Part shown: positions 26,653 to 35,098 of the stretch, piece after piece
Numbering within the stretch: the stretch's first letter is position 1
Layout: each line of letters begins with the position of its first letter
NCBI GenBank assembly: GCA_019636845.1
Contig: JAHBWV010000001.1
Span: forward strand, 2,294,001 to 2,358,000
Direction of reading: 5' to 3'
Source of the DNA: Phycisphaeraceae bacterium
GTDB taxonomy: Bacteria; Planctomycetota; Phycisphaerae; Phycisphaerales; UBA1924
Length of the DNA: 64,000 bases
Notes under the pieces: generated by a model
Database searches by the model: none
What the model was told of the DNA's origin: nothing
What the model saw: only the letters and a program-made list of their open reading frames with translations
Made by a program: the position numbers and the translations under genes

Positions 26653-27099
26653 TCATTCACCGGTTTCGGGCGGACGAGTCGGAGCGGCGTCAGACTTCGC
26701 GGGGTTTCCGACCATCGAGAATCGCGTGATTCCTGCTCCCATCAACGCATCGACCACTGCCAGCCCGTTCCCCATGCTCGCGCGGGTATCGAACGCAAGC
26801 AGCAAGGCTGCTTCTGGCGTCTCCTCCTGCCGGGCTCTGATGACCTCGATGAGTCTCTCCAACTCGACGGTCTCGCCATTGACAGCGATAGTGCCCGATT
26901 CGCCGATCGCCACGGTGATCGCTGTTCCGGTGGCGGTGTGTCCGGCACGAAGATCCGGCAGTGTCAGATCGATGACGTCTGCACGGATCATCAGAACGAG
27001 CGCGAAGACGAAATAGGTTACGAGCAGAAACATCACATCGATGAGCGGCGTCATCTCGAAGCGGACCTCGGGCATCGACCTTCGGATACGTGTCCTCAT
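26653..27099 (-). CDS. ExbD/TolR-family biopolymer transport protein
   Basis: A 148-residue ExbD/TolR protein: a short basic N-terminus, then EMTPLIDVMFLLVTYFVFAL, the diagnostic membrane helix with the proton-conducting Asp, followed by a periplasmic domain (ITVAIGESGTIAVNGETVEL). The start at 27099 overlaps the stop of the upstream glycosyltransferase by 4 bases (ATGA). The usual partner ExbB/TolQ is not encoded here, so it must be supplied from elsewhere in the genome. Likely energises the TonB-like protein encoded downstream. Confidence 0.88.
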   Translation of the reverse strand: MRTRIRRSMPEVRFEMTPLIDVMFLLVTYFVFALVLMIRADVIDLTLPDLRAGHTATGTAITVAIGESGTIAVNGETVELERLIEVIRARQEETPEAALLLAFDTRASMGNGLAVVDALMGAGITRFSMVGNPAKSDAAPTRPPETGE

Positions 27100-28322
27100 T
27101 GGCTGGTTCTCATGTACTCGATCCCGCCCCAACTCGTCGGGCGACCCGCCTGAAGATCACTCGCTGCATGCCTGAGGATCCGCGCCGTCAGAACCGCTCC
27201 GATCGGGTATGCGAGGATGGACCACAATGGCGCACCACCAGCACGGTAGGCCATGGCGAGCGCAGCCGCGTGGACGCCGAACGCGATCCCCCCCACCACG
27301 ATGGCGATCATGCCCAGCGTTTCTCTCTGATAAAGGGAGAAAAGAACTGCCCCAGATACCACGGCAAGAACCGCGAAGATGGGCAGTATGGCCCCGGGAA
27401 TAGCAACCCGAAACGAGGCCCGGCGCAGTTTCGTGGCACGTCGGCGCGCTGCTTCGGTGTATATCCGCTTCCATCCCTTCTTGAACGCGGCCCACGACTC
27501 GTACATGCGGCACCGCACCATGCCATCTGCCATGTAGACACCGGCCCGCATTCTGGCTTGTGAGATGCGCCGGGCGAGTGCGAGATCCTCAAGCAGCTCG
27601 TCCTTGACCGATTCGTGGGTCTCGATCGCACGGTATGAGCTGGCCCGGAACATCATGAACTGCCCGTTTGCGAACGGACGTCTGTCAACATCACGGTTGG
27701 CCTGCAGGATTGGATATTGCCTGAGCAACTCGAGCGAAGCCGCCGGCTGGACCAGAATCTCAAACCATCGGTCGTACGTCAACGTGCTCAAGAGACTCAA
27801 CATGTCGAGTTGTCGCTCGCGCATCAACGCAGCGGTTGCCGAGACGCAGCCGGGATCGAGTTCCGTATCAGCATCGATGAAGAGCAGGTACTCGGCCAGC
27901 CCGGCTTCAGCAGAGGCGGTCACGCCGGACCAGACAGCGTGCACCTTTCCCGCCCACCCCAGGGGGCACTGTTGAATCTCGAGCAGGCGGAACCGTGCAT
28001 CTCCGCCGATCTCGCCCCTTGCCACGTCCGCCGTTCCGTCCGTGCATCGATCCAGCGCGATCACCACACGCATCTGAGGATGATCCTGTTTCCGGAGCGA
28101 GCGGATCACACCGGCGATCGCGTGCGCCTCATTGTGAGCAGGTACAACCACGCACACCGATTCGGTCAGCGGCTTCACCGCTGCAAGACCAAGGCCCGCC
28201 CGCGCCGTAGGGACCTTCCGAGTTGTGTCCAGAATCCTCCCGATGGCGAAGGACCAATAGACCAACAGAACGAGCGAAAGCCCGGTTGCGAGAGATGCAG
28301 CGATAAGCCAGAGCCAGACCAT
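27096..28322 (-). CDS. Membrane glycosyltransferase family 2 (HpnB/CrtQ-like)
   Basis: A 408-residue protein with an N-terminal membrane helix, a cytoplasmic GT2 domain (VCVVVPAHNEAHAIAGVIRS, MRVVIALDRCTDGTADVA, DxD as LFIDADTELDPG, and the QxxRW-like region around EDLALARRISQ), and three C-terminal hydrophobic helices. The PLGWAGKVHAVWSG segment resembles hopene-associated (HpnB) and carotenoid glycosyltransferases. It probably glycosylates a membrane lipid. First gene of a minus-strand operon with exbD, the TonB-like gene and a small exported protein. Confidence 0.85.
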   Translation of the reverse strand: MVWLWLIAASLATGLSLVLLVYWSFAIGRILDTTRKVPTARAGLGLAAVKPLTESVCVVVPAHNEAHAIAGVIRSLRKQDHPQMRVVIALDRCTDGTADVARGEIGGDARFRLLEIQQCPLGWAGKVHAVWSGVTASAEAGLAEYLLFIDADTELDPGCVSATAALMRERQLDMLSLLSTLTYDRWFEILVQPAASLELLRQYPILQANRDVDRRPFANGQFMMFRASSYRAIETHESVKDELLEDLALARRISQARMRAGVYMADGMVRCRMYESWAAFKKGWKRIYTEAARRRATKLRRASFRVAIPGAILPIFAVLAVVSGAVLFSLYQRETLGMIAIVVGGIAFGVHAAALAMAYRAGGAPLWSILAYPIGAVLTARILRHAASDLQAGRPTSWGGIEYMRTSQ

Positions 28323-28361
28323 AGATGAGGGGAGAAGGATAGCGGCCCCCTACAGTTCGGC

Positions 28362-29288
28362 ATGAGCCGGCCGGGACAACTCAGTGCGACTGGTGCTCGC
28401 TCCCGCGCATCCTCATGCCGCGTCCTCACGCGAGAGGATTGCCGCAACATCGATCAGCTTGCCTCCGAGCAGTATGGGATCCCATCTATTGTGCTGATGG
28501 AGAACGCCGCGAGATCCATCGCCGATGCGTGCATGGAGCGTCTGGCACCCTGCGGTGCCAATCCCACCGTGCTGGTCTTCGCCGGCAGCGGAAACAACGG
28601 AGGAGATGGTTTCGCCGCCGCGAGACACCTCACGAACCGCGGGTGTCGCGTCGGCGTGATTCTCGCCGGTGCGATAGACCGCGTGCGGGGCGACGCATTG
28701 ACCAATCTGACAATCTCACAGCGTTTGCGTATTCCGCTCGCAACCTTCCATCCCGATCGTCCGGTGCGAGTCTGGGACGAACTGCCCGATGCTTTCGCGA
28801 AGCCGGACCTCGTTCTCGACGCGATGCTCGGTACGGGCTTCACCGGTGCGATTCGTCCCGAGACTCAGGCCTTGTTGGCGTTATGCAACACGATGAGACG
28901 TCAGTCTGCCGCCGTCGTTTCGGTGGATCTGCCCTCGGGTCTTGATGCGGACACGGGTGTTGCCTCCCGGGATTGCGTCATCGCAGACCTGACAGTTTCA
29001 CTCGTCGGCCTCAAACGGGGCATGCTCACGCCCGTCGGCCGCGCGGCGTGCGGAGAGATCATCATCGGTGACATCGGTGTTCCCACCGAACTCATCCAGA
29101 AGTTCGGGACGCCGCTCGATTTCGATCATGCAGCGAGTGACTCCGGCCACCGAGACGCATCGAATATGCCGTGCGGCCCAGCCCGTGTGTGCCTCGATTC
29201 GTCTCGATGCCACCTCTCGCGAGCAAACGCCACACAATCGAGTGCAGACCAATCGTGTACCTCTGGCGGAGATAACCCATGGCGGTGA
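28362..29288 (+). CDS. nnrE: NAD(P)H-hydrate epimerase (YjeF N-terminal type)
   Basis: The YjeF_N domain spans about residues 20-255: VLTREDCRNIDQLASEQYGI, the nucleotide loop VFAGSGNNGGDGFAAARHL, VLDAMLGTGFTGAI and VVSVDLPSGLDADTG, the last two with catalytic and K+-binding Asp. It epimerises damaged NAD(P)HX. The C-terminal dehydratase (carbohydrate-kinase) domain found in many bacteria is absent. After GTPLDFDH the last 52 residues are Cys/Ser/Asn-rich and unlike the family, possibly read-through past an original end. The stop overlaps the start of the next gene by 10 bases. Confidence 0.88.
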   Translation: MSRPGQLSATGARSRASSCRVLTREDCRNIDQLASEQYGIPSIVLMENAARSIADACMERLAPCGANPTVLVFAGSGNNGGDGFAAARHLTNRGCRVGVILAGAIDRVRGDALTNLTISQRLRIPLATFHPDRPVRVWDELPDAFAKPDLVLDAMLGTGFTGAIRPETQALLALCNTMRRQSAAVVSVDLPSGLDADTGVASRDCVIADLTVSLVGLKRGMLTPVGRAACGEIIIGDIGVPTELIQKFGTPLDFDHAASDSGHRDASNMPCGPARVCLDSSRCHLSRANATQSSADQSCTSGGDNPWR

Positions 29289-29761
29289 GGATGGAGTTAT
29301 CACGAGTTCTGATCCGGGAACTCAACGATTACCAACTGATCGAACTGCGCGAGATCGATCCCGATGCGATCGAACGCGATGAACTCGACATCGCAGAGTC
29401 CGACCCCCACTCGGCAGACCCGGAGGAGGGCGGCCTGAGGTCGTTCCCCATCGTGATCGGACTTCCCGAGGCGCAGGCGATCGAGCGTCGGCTGAAGAAC
29501 ATCCCGATCAAGAGGCCTCAGACCCATGACCTTCTCGCGGGGGTGATCGCCGCACTCGGCGGGACGCTGCAATCGATCACGATCTGTGATCTCAGCGAGG
29601 GCACCTTCTTCGCAACGCTCGATGTGGAGACGAGTCAGGGGGAGCTCCTTCACATCGATGCGCGCCCGAGCGACGCCATTGCCCTCGGGATTGCAAACGA
29701 CGTGCCGATCTATGTCGAGGAGCATGTCCTTGAGGCAGCATCGAAGCCAGAGGAGTCGTGA
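29279..29761 (+). CDS. Bifunctional nuclease (BFN/DUF151) domain protein
   Basis: A 160-residue protein matching the DUF151/BFN family: FPIVIGLPEAQAIERRLKNI, RPQTHDLLAGVIAALGG and IDARPSDAIALGIANDVPIY are the family's core segments. Members are single-domain proteins of about 150-170 residues, some with reported RNase/DNase activity. The N-terminus contains an acidic insert (DPDAIERDELDIAESDPHSA). Tightly packed between nnrE (10-base overlap) and truD (adjacent). Confidence 0.88.
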   Translation: MAVRMELSRVLIRELNDYQLIELREIDPDAIERDELDIAESDPHSADPEEGGLRSFPIVIGLPEAQAIERRLKNIPIKRPQTHDLLAGVIAALGGTLQSITICDLSEGTFFATLDVETSQGELLHIDARPSDAIALGIANDVPIYVEEHVLEAASKPEES

Positions 29762-31054
29762 GTGATCGACCTGCGTACTCGGCTGCCTCACATCCCATTC
29801 GTCACCAGCGATCTCACGGGCACCGGCGGCACCCTGAAGCAGCGGCCGGAGGACTTTCTCGTTGAGGAGATCCCTCTCTATGAGCCGTGCGGCGAGGGCG
29901 AGCACATCTACATCATGATCGAGAAGCGCGCCATGGCGACGTTCGAGGCCATGGGTGTCATCGCACATCACTTCGGCGTCCGTCACGACGCCGTCGGATA
30001 CGCCGGGCTCAAGGACAAGCATGCCATCACGAGACAGGTTCTCTCCGTGCACGTCCCGGGAAAGAAGCCCGAGGATTTCCCGATGCTGCGCCACGATCGC
30101 ATGTCTGTGCTGTGGGTGGACCTTCATACGAACAAGCTGAGACAGGGACATCTCAAGGGCAACCGCTTCTCGATCAAGATCCGAGGCGTGGACATGAGCC
30201 GCGTGCTCGCGGCCAAGCGAGTTCTCGACCGCCTGAGTGGCACCGGAGTACCCAACGCCTTCGGTGAGCAGCGTTTCGGAGCCCTGGCCAACAACCACGA
30301 CATCGGGCGAGCACTCGTGTTAGGTGATTTCCAACGGGCGATCGACCTGATGCTGCTTCCGATGCCTGAGCATACCGGCCCCCAACTGGACGCTCGACGC
30401 ATGTACGAGGCCGGAGACTACGCCGGTGCCTACGCCGCGTTCATGCGGACGCTTCACACCGAGCGGACAGTGCTCAGACTTCTCGCGAAGGGTGTCGAGC
30501 CGAAGCACGCCCTGAGGGCTGCCGGGGTCCGTGCGCTCTCGTTCTTCGTCTCCTCATGGCAATCATCTGTCTTCAACGACGTGCTCGCGCGGCGCATCTC
30601 GGACGGCACGTTTGCGACGCTCTGCCTCGGCGATGTCGCGATGCACCAGGACTCGCGGAACACGTTCAGCGTCGATCAGGGCGTGCTCGACGCGCCGGAC
30701 ACAGCCCCGCGGCTCGCATCCTGCGAGATCGGACCCTCGGGCCCGATGTGGGGTCCGCGGATGCGCCGAGCATCCGGGGCGATCGACTCGCTTGAGCTCG
30801 AATCGCTCCACCAATCCGGAGTCACTCTGGACGCGATAAACGAGTTCGATCGCAACACGCGAGACATGATCGAGGGCGCACGCCGACCGCTCAGGATCAC
30901 CATCACCGACATCGAGACTGAGGGTGGCATCGACGAGCACGGCCACTATGTGCGATGTGCATTCGACCTGCCGCGTGGAGCGTTCGCTACCAACGTGATG
31001 AGAGAAGTCATCAAGCCGACCTCGCCCGACAACACCATGAGCGAGGACGAATAA
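29762..31054 (+). CDS. truD: tRNA pseudouridine(13) synthase TruD
   Basis: A protein of 430 residues starting at a GTG directly after the preceding stop. Signatures: LKQRPEDFLVEEIPLY at the N-terminus, VGYAGLKDKHAITRQ with the catalytic Asp, LKGNRFSIKIRG, and GTGVPNAFGEQRFG. The C-terminal segment reads YVRCAFDLPRGAFATNVMRE, the typical TruD ending. It isomerises U13 in tRNA-Glu. Somewhat longer than E. coli TruD (349), mainly in the insertion domain. Confidence 0.95.
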   Translation: MIDLRTRLPHIPFVTSDLTGTGGTLKQRPEDFLVEEIPLYEPCGEGEHIYIMIEKRAMATFEAMGVIAHHFGVRHDAVGYAGLKDKHAITRQVLSVHVPGKKPEDFPMLRHDRMSVLWVDLHTNKLRQGHLKGNRFSIKIRGVDMSRVLAAKRVLDRLSGTGVPNAFGEQRFGALANNHDIGRALVLGDFQRAIDLMLLPMPEHTGPQLDARRMYEAGDYAGAYAAFMRTLHTERTVLRLLAKGVEPKHALRAAGVRALSFFVSSWQSSVFNDVLARRISDGTFATLCLGDVAMHQDSRNTFSVDQGVLDAPDTAPRLASCEIGPSGPMWGPRMRRASGAIDSLELESLHQSGVTLDAINEFDRNTRDMIEGARRPLRITITDIETEGGIDEHGHYVRCAFDLPRGAFATNVMREVIKPTSPDNTMSEDE

Positions 31055-31072
31055 GCGCGCGCCTGTACGGGG

Positions 31073-32014
31073 TTACATGCCCAGATCTCCCGACATGCGA
31101 CGGCAAACCCCCTCCCACCCGCGGAGCGTGCCCGCTCTTTCTGCGAGACGAACACGCCTGCGAGCAGGACGCCAATCAAAGAACAGCGACTTCATGTAGA
31201 GACGCCGCGCCCGCGTGCGTTCGCGTCTCGCACGCTGATGGTCAACGAGCCCCGCGATCCATTCGGTCCACGGCTCGCTCCGTCGGATGCTCTCGCGCAG
31301 TCTGGCGATATACGCAACTGTCTGCCGAGACGGCGGGATCAGATGCCCCATTTTCGCGTCGGGTGTGTACCAGACTTCCCAACCCAGCTTTCTCGCTCTG
31401 ATGCACAGCTCGACATCGTCTCCCGCTTCAAGCCGCTCGCCCCTCAGGCAATCCATCTCACGCTGCGAGAGGAAGCCGGTCTCGGAAACGGCCGCGCGGC
31501 GCATGCCCTGGGCAGCACCAACGACAAAGTCCGTCGGACCTGAGAGCAGCTTCTGCTCATTCCCAAGCGAGCGATCGACGAGCGATTGCTTGTAGATTCT
31601 CGCGATCTTCGTCGGTCCGCTCTCCCATACAACAGAGACTGGGCCGCCGACCAGGCCTGCCCTTGGCTGGTCATCGAAGACCCGTAGGATCTCGCGTGCC
31701 CAAGCCGGGTCGCAGAGGCAATCGTCATCGATCACGCCCAGCAACGGCTCATCGGTTTCGTCGAAGAGACGGCGCAGCGCCTCCGGCTTGCCGGGTTTCT
31801 CCTCGCGCACTCTCGCCATCGGAAGTGAAGGACCGGTCGCGATGAATCGATCGATAATCTCGCTCGTCCCATCATTCGATCGATTATCCACGATGACACA
31901 CCGCGTCACGCGGCCATCGGCACGATCCATCCGGGCAATCGTCTCCAACGTGCGCAGGATCCGCTCGCCCCTGTTGTATGTGCACACGCCGATGACCATG
32001 CGATCCGGGTTCAC
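31073..32014 (-). CDS. Glycosyltransferase family 2
   Basis: A 313-residue GT2 enzyme: IGVCTYNRGERILRTLETIA, CVIVDNRSNDGTSEIID, a DxD equivalent in LLGVIDDDCLCDPAW, and a later acceptor-site region with ERLEAGDDVELCIRARKLGW. No membrane helix; the C-terminal 60 residues are Arg-rich and may associate with membrane. It overlaps the upstream GT2 gene by 4 bases (ATGA), so the two are probably translated together, perhaps for one polysaccharide or glycolipid. Confidence 0.88.
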   Translation of the reverse strand: MNPDRMVIGVCTYNRGERILRTLETIARMDRADGRVTRCVIVDNRSNDGTSEIIDRFIATGPSLPMARVREEKPGKPEALRRLFDETDEPLLGVIDDDCLCDPAWAREILRVFDDQPRAGLVGGPVSVVWESGPTKIARIYKQSLVDRSLGNEQKLLSGPTDFVVGAAQGMRRAAVSETGFLSQREMDCLRGERLEAGDDVELCIRARKLGWEVWYTPDAKMGHLIPPSRQTVAYIARLRESIRRSEPWTEWIAGLVDHQRARRERTRARRLYMKSLFFDWRPARRRVRLAERAGTLRGWEGVCRRMSGDLGM

Positions 32015-32883
32015 GCAGACGGCCTCCGAAAGAGAGCTCTGCGCCGTAACTTCAGACGGCGCAGCGGACCGATCCAGCCACGCTCAAGTGCCTCAGCGTA
32101 CAACGCCACGAACGTCGCATCGCGAGAGAGCCCGGACTTGCTCATCGCGTTCAAGAGCCAGAGTGTCGCATCGCGAAAGTGCGGCTCGCTCTCCGCATCA
32201 AGCCACTTTGACATCATGGACGCGTGCCCCTTTGCTCGCTTCACGAGGTTGGCCGCGGAGGTCAGTCTCACACCTCCCGGCCTAACCCCCGATCGAACCG
32301 CCGCGCCCTGCGTTATCGCGATCGGACCGACTTCTGCAAGTCGCCGGATGAACTCCCGATCCTCGACAACCCACAGCGTCTCTTCGTAGCGAAGCCCAAG
32401 GTCGATGGCGTGCCTCGAAATCAGCGTGCCCGATGCGTTGAAGATCTGAATCGGCCTGAACGCGTCGCCGGGGCGCGGCATTGACTTTCCAGCCCATTCA
32501 GCGGGTGCCAGCCGAGAACACACCGAACCATCATGTCTCGCTTCGATCCTGCCGACGAGGGCTCCGACGGCTCCGAGCCGCGTCGCGAGCGAGAGCGCCT
32601 CTGCGACGCCTTCCGCGATCAGCTCGTCATCGTCATCAAGCATCATGGCATGGTCAGACCGAACCAGGTCGAGCCCTGTATTCCTTGCGGCAGACGGCCC
32701 CCCGTTCTGCCGATGGACAATCTCCACCCGCTTGTCTGACACGGGGCACTTCACAGGTACCGCTGAGCCGTCATCGACTATCGATACACGCTCGACGCCG
32801 TCGCAGAACAGCGCGCTGGCCACCGCCCGTTCGAGCAGTGCCGGATCAGGGTTGAACGCGGTCACGATGACGTGCAGAGACAT
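32011..32883 (-). CDS. Glycosyltransferase family 2
   Basis: A 290-residue GT2 protein. The start at 32883 gives MSLHVIVTAFNPDPALLERA; a longer frame upstream lacks protein-like sequence. Core motifs: VSIVDDGSAVPV, RQNGGPSAARNTGLDLV, and HAMMLDDDDELIAEG as the DxD region. The C-terminus is basic (GPLRRLKLRRRALFRRP). First gene of a two-gene GT2 unit divergent from rsfS. Confidence 0.88.
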   Translation of the reverse strand: MSLHVIVTAFNPDPALLERAVASALFCDGVERVSIVDDGSAVPVKCPVSDKRVEIVHRQNGGPSAARNTGLDLVRSDHAMMLDDDDELIAEGVAEALSLATRLGAVGALVGRIEARHDGSVCSRLAPAEWAGKSMPRPGDAFRPIQIFNASGTLISRHAIDLGLRYEETLWVVEDREFIRRLAEVGPIAITQGAAVRSGVRPGGVRLTSAANLVKRAKGHASMMSKWLDAESEPHFRDATLWLLNAMSKSGLSRDATFVALYAEALERGWIGPLRRLKLRRRALFRRPSA

Positions 32884-32998
32884 TCGAGAGGTGTTCTCCG
32901 GCCGGATTCTTCGACCCTCAACCCGGATTGTACGATTGGGTGGCTCAAGCGTCCTCCAGTCTCGGACAGGGGCGTGATCAGGGCTACGCTTGTTTCGA

Positions 32999-33745
32999 AT
33001 GGCCAAGAAACAAGCAACGTCAAAGAAGGCTCCAAAGAAGCAGGCGAAGGCAAAGCCCGGGGCGGCTCGCTCTGGGTCCAAAGCAGCCACAACTGGCGGT
33101 TCGCGTGCTAGATCGAACAGCATCTCCGCGCCGGGCTCGCCATCAAAGCGACCCGCCAAAGCGAAGAAGGCGTCCGTCTCGAAGACGCCCAAGCCGACCA
33201 AGCGGACGGCAAAGAAATCCGCCGCTCCGGCGGCTCCTGCTCGCGTCCGCAAGCCCGTCGCGAAGAAGGACGGACGGGTCGTTGCAGATGACCCTAAGAC
33301 GACAGCGGACTTGCAGCGCGCCCTTCGTGCCCCCTCTCGAATCGAGTCGAAGGACCTTGCGATCGAGCTCGCCCGCCTCGCCTTCGACGACAAGTGCAGC
33401 GACATCGTGGTCCTCGATGTCCGGGGCCTGAGCTCCATCTCCGACTATGTTGTCGTCGCGTCAGGCACCTCCGATCGCCAGATGCGGGCGGTCGCCGATC
33501 ACGCCGAAGACCTCGGTGCTTCCCTGGGGCACCCCCCCTACAGGTCAAATAAGGACCCGAGAGCCCTCTGGCTTCTCATCGATTTCTCGGATGTCGTGAT
33601 CCACATCTTCGAGCCGAACACACGGGCTCACTATGACATCGAGATGATGTGGGGTGATGCGAAGCGAATCGATTGGGAGCGGCCGGCGGCAAAGATCCGG
33701 ACGCCCGCTCAGACTTCGGCTCGGAAGCCGCGTTCATCTTCCTGA
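32999..33745 (+). CDS. rsfS: Ribosomal silencing factor RsfS with long basic N-terminal tail
   Basis: A protein of 248 residues. The RsfS (Iojap/DUF143) domain covers about 112-225: LAIELARLAFDDKCSDIVVL, SISDYVVVASGTSDRQMRAV and DFSDVVIHIFEPNTRAHYDI. RsfS binds ribosomal protein uL14 and blocks subunit joining during starvation. The first 100 residues are an unusual Lys/Ala/Pro/Ser-rich tail (KKAPKKQAKAK, TKRTAKKSAAPAAPARVRK), resembling histone H1-like tails, and more than double the typical family length of about 110. aroB follows 11 bases later. Confidence 0.9.
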   Translation: MAKKQATSKKAPKKQAKAKPGAARSGSKAATTGGSRARSNSISAPGSPSKRPAKAKKASVSKTPKPTKRTAKKSAAPAAPARVRKPVAKKDGRVVADDPKTTADLQRALRAPSRIESKDLAIELARLAFDDKCSDIVVLDVRGLSSISDYVVVASGTSDRQMRAVADHAEDLGASLGHPPYRSNKDPRALWLLIDFSDVVIHIFEPNTRAHYDIEMMWGDAKRIDWERPAAKIRTPAQTSARKPRSSS

Positions 33746-33756
33746 TTGCTCGCATC

Positions 33757-34971
33757 ATGCCACTCGATCCCCACAACAAGCCCCTTCGCCGAGTGCGAGT
33801 CGAACTCGGGCCACGCTCGTACGAGGCAATCGTCGGGAGCGGCCTCTTCGCGAGAGTCGGCGAGCACGTCCGTGCCACGCTCGGAAGCGCCTCGAAACAC
33901 GCGGCGATCGTCGCTGACTCCTCACTCCCGGCTGAACTTGTCGACTCAGCCGGTGCCTCCCTGCGGCGATCCGGCTTCCTGGTATCGACTGTCCAACTCG
34001 ATGCAGCAGAGCGGAACAAGTCCGTCCGCGAAGCTGAGCGGATCTGCACACACATGGCATCGGCACGCATGGAGCGGCAAGATCCTGTCATAGCGATCGG
34101 CGGCGGCATCGTCGGTGATGTTGCCGGCTTTGCGGCATCGATGTACCGGCGTGGCGTGCCCGTGATCCAATGCCCGACGACACTGCTCGCGATGGTCGAC
34201 GCCTCTATTGGCGGCAAGACCGGTGCCAACCTCGAGGTTCCAAACGCCGACGGAACCACATCGCTTCTGAAAAACCTTGTCGGAGCGTTCCATCAACCCT
34301 CGCTGGTCCTCGCAGATGTCGCGTGTCTTGGCTCTCTCCCCATCCGTCACCTGCGTGCCGGTATGGCCGAGTGCCTGAAGCACGCGCTGATCGCACGAGA
34401 TGTTGAACAATCCGGCACGCACGAGACCGACCTGTTCCAGCAAACCACGGACATCGCGCACAGTCTGACCGAACCGGACAAGGGCGCGATGATCGATCTG
34501 ATCGCGCGAAACCTCGCCGTCAAGGCACGCGTTGTTGAGAGCGATGAGCACGAAAGGTCAACTGCTGAAGTCGGGGGTCGTGCGATCCTGAACCTCGGTC
34601 ATACATTTGCCCACGCGATCGAGACTCTCTCGAATCTCTCGCCGGACGGCGATCCGAGCAACTGCCCGCTCCATCACGGCGAAGCGGTCGGGCTGGGGCT
34701 GGTTGCAGCGGCGCACGCAGCCGCCAAACTCGGCACGCTCGATCAGCGTGACGCCTCCCGCATCAGGGGTGCCGTTGCCGCGCTGGGACTTCCCGACCGG
34801 ATCGCCGGCCTGCCCGACAATCAGAGTTTGCTCGCTCGTATGCACCACGACAAGAAGGTTTCCGCCGGACGTCTGCGGCTGATTCTCCCGCACGGACTTG
34901 GGCACGCCCGCTCGCACTTTGACCCGCCGGTTCCGGTGATCGAAGCGGGGTGGAATGCTGTCCGGGCGTAA
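33757..34971 (+). CDS. aroB: 3-dehydroquinate synthase
   Basis: A 404-residue enzyme converting DAHP to 3-dehydroquinate in the shikimate pathway, NAD- and Zn/Co-dependent. Signatures: VIAIGGGIVGDVAGFAASMY (NAD-binding loop), VIQCPTTLLAMVDASIGGKT, GMAECLKHALI, and metal-ligand regions ILNLGHTFAHAIE and LHHGEAVGLGL. Slightly longer than E. coli AroB (362). The start at 33757 follows the rsfS stop by 11 bases. Confidence 0.96.
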   Translation: MPLDPHNKPLRRVRVELGPRSYEAIVGSGLFARVGEHVRATLGSASKHAAIVADSSLPAELVDSAGASLRRSGFLVSTVQLDAAERNKSVREAERICTHMASARMERQDPVIAIGGGIVGDVAGFAASMYRRGVPVIQCPTTLLAMVDASIGGKTGANLEVPNADGTTSLLKNLVGAFHQPSLVLADVACLGSLPIRHLRAGMAECLKHALIARDVEQSGTHETDLFQQTTDIAHSLTEPDKGAMIDLIARNLAVKARVVESDEHERSTAEVGGRAILNLGHTFAHAIETLSNLSPDGDPSNCPLHHGEAVGLGLVAAAHAAAKLGTLDQRDASRIRGAVAALGLPDRIAGLPDNQSLLARMHHDKKVSAGRLRLILPHGLGHARSHFDPPVPVIEAGWNAVRA

Positions 34972-35098
34972 AGAGTTGTCCACAAAGCGACTTGCGCTGC
35001 TCTGGATTCAAGGGGTTTCCGACACGAACCCGATAACCACGTTGTTCCGGCGGTGACTGGAGCTGCCTGGTCCTCGCGCGGAACCATCGGGGGTTGCG

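Noticed and set aside
29300..30298. 332-codon open frame on the minus strand
   Set aside because: Antisense to the BFN nuclease and truD genes, whose motifs are unambiguous.
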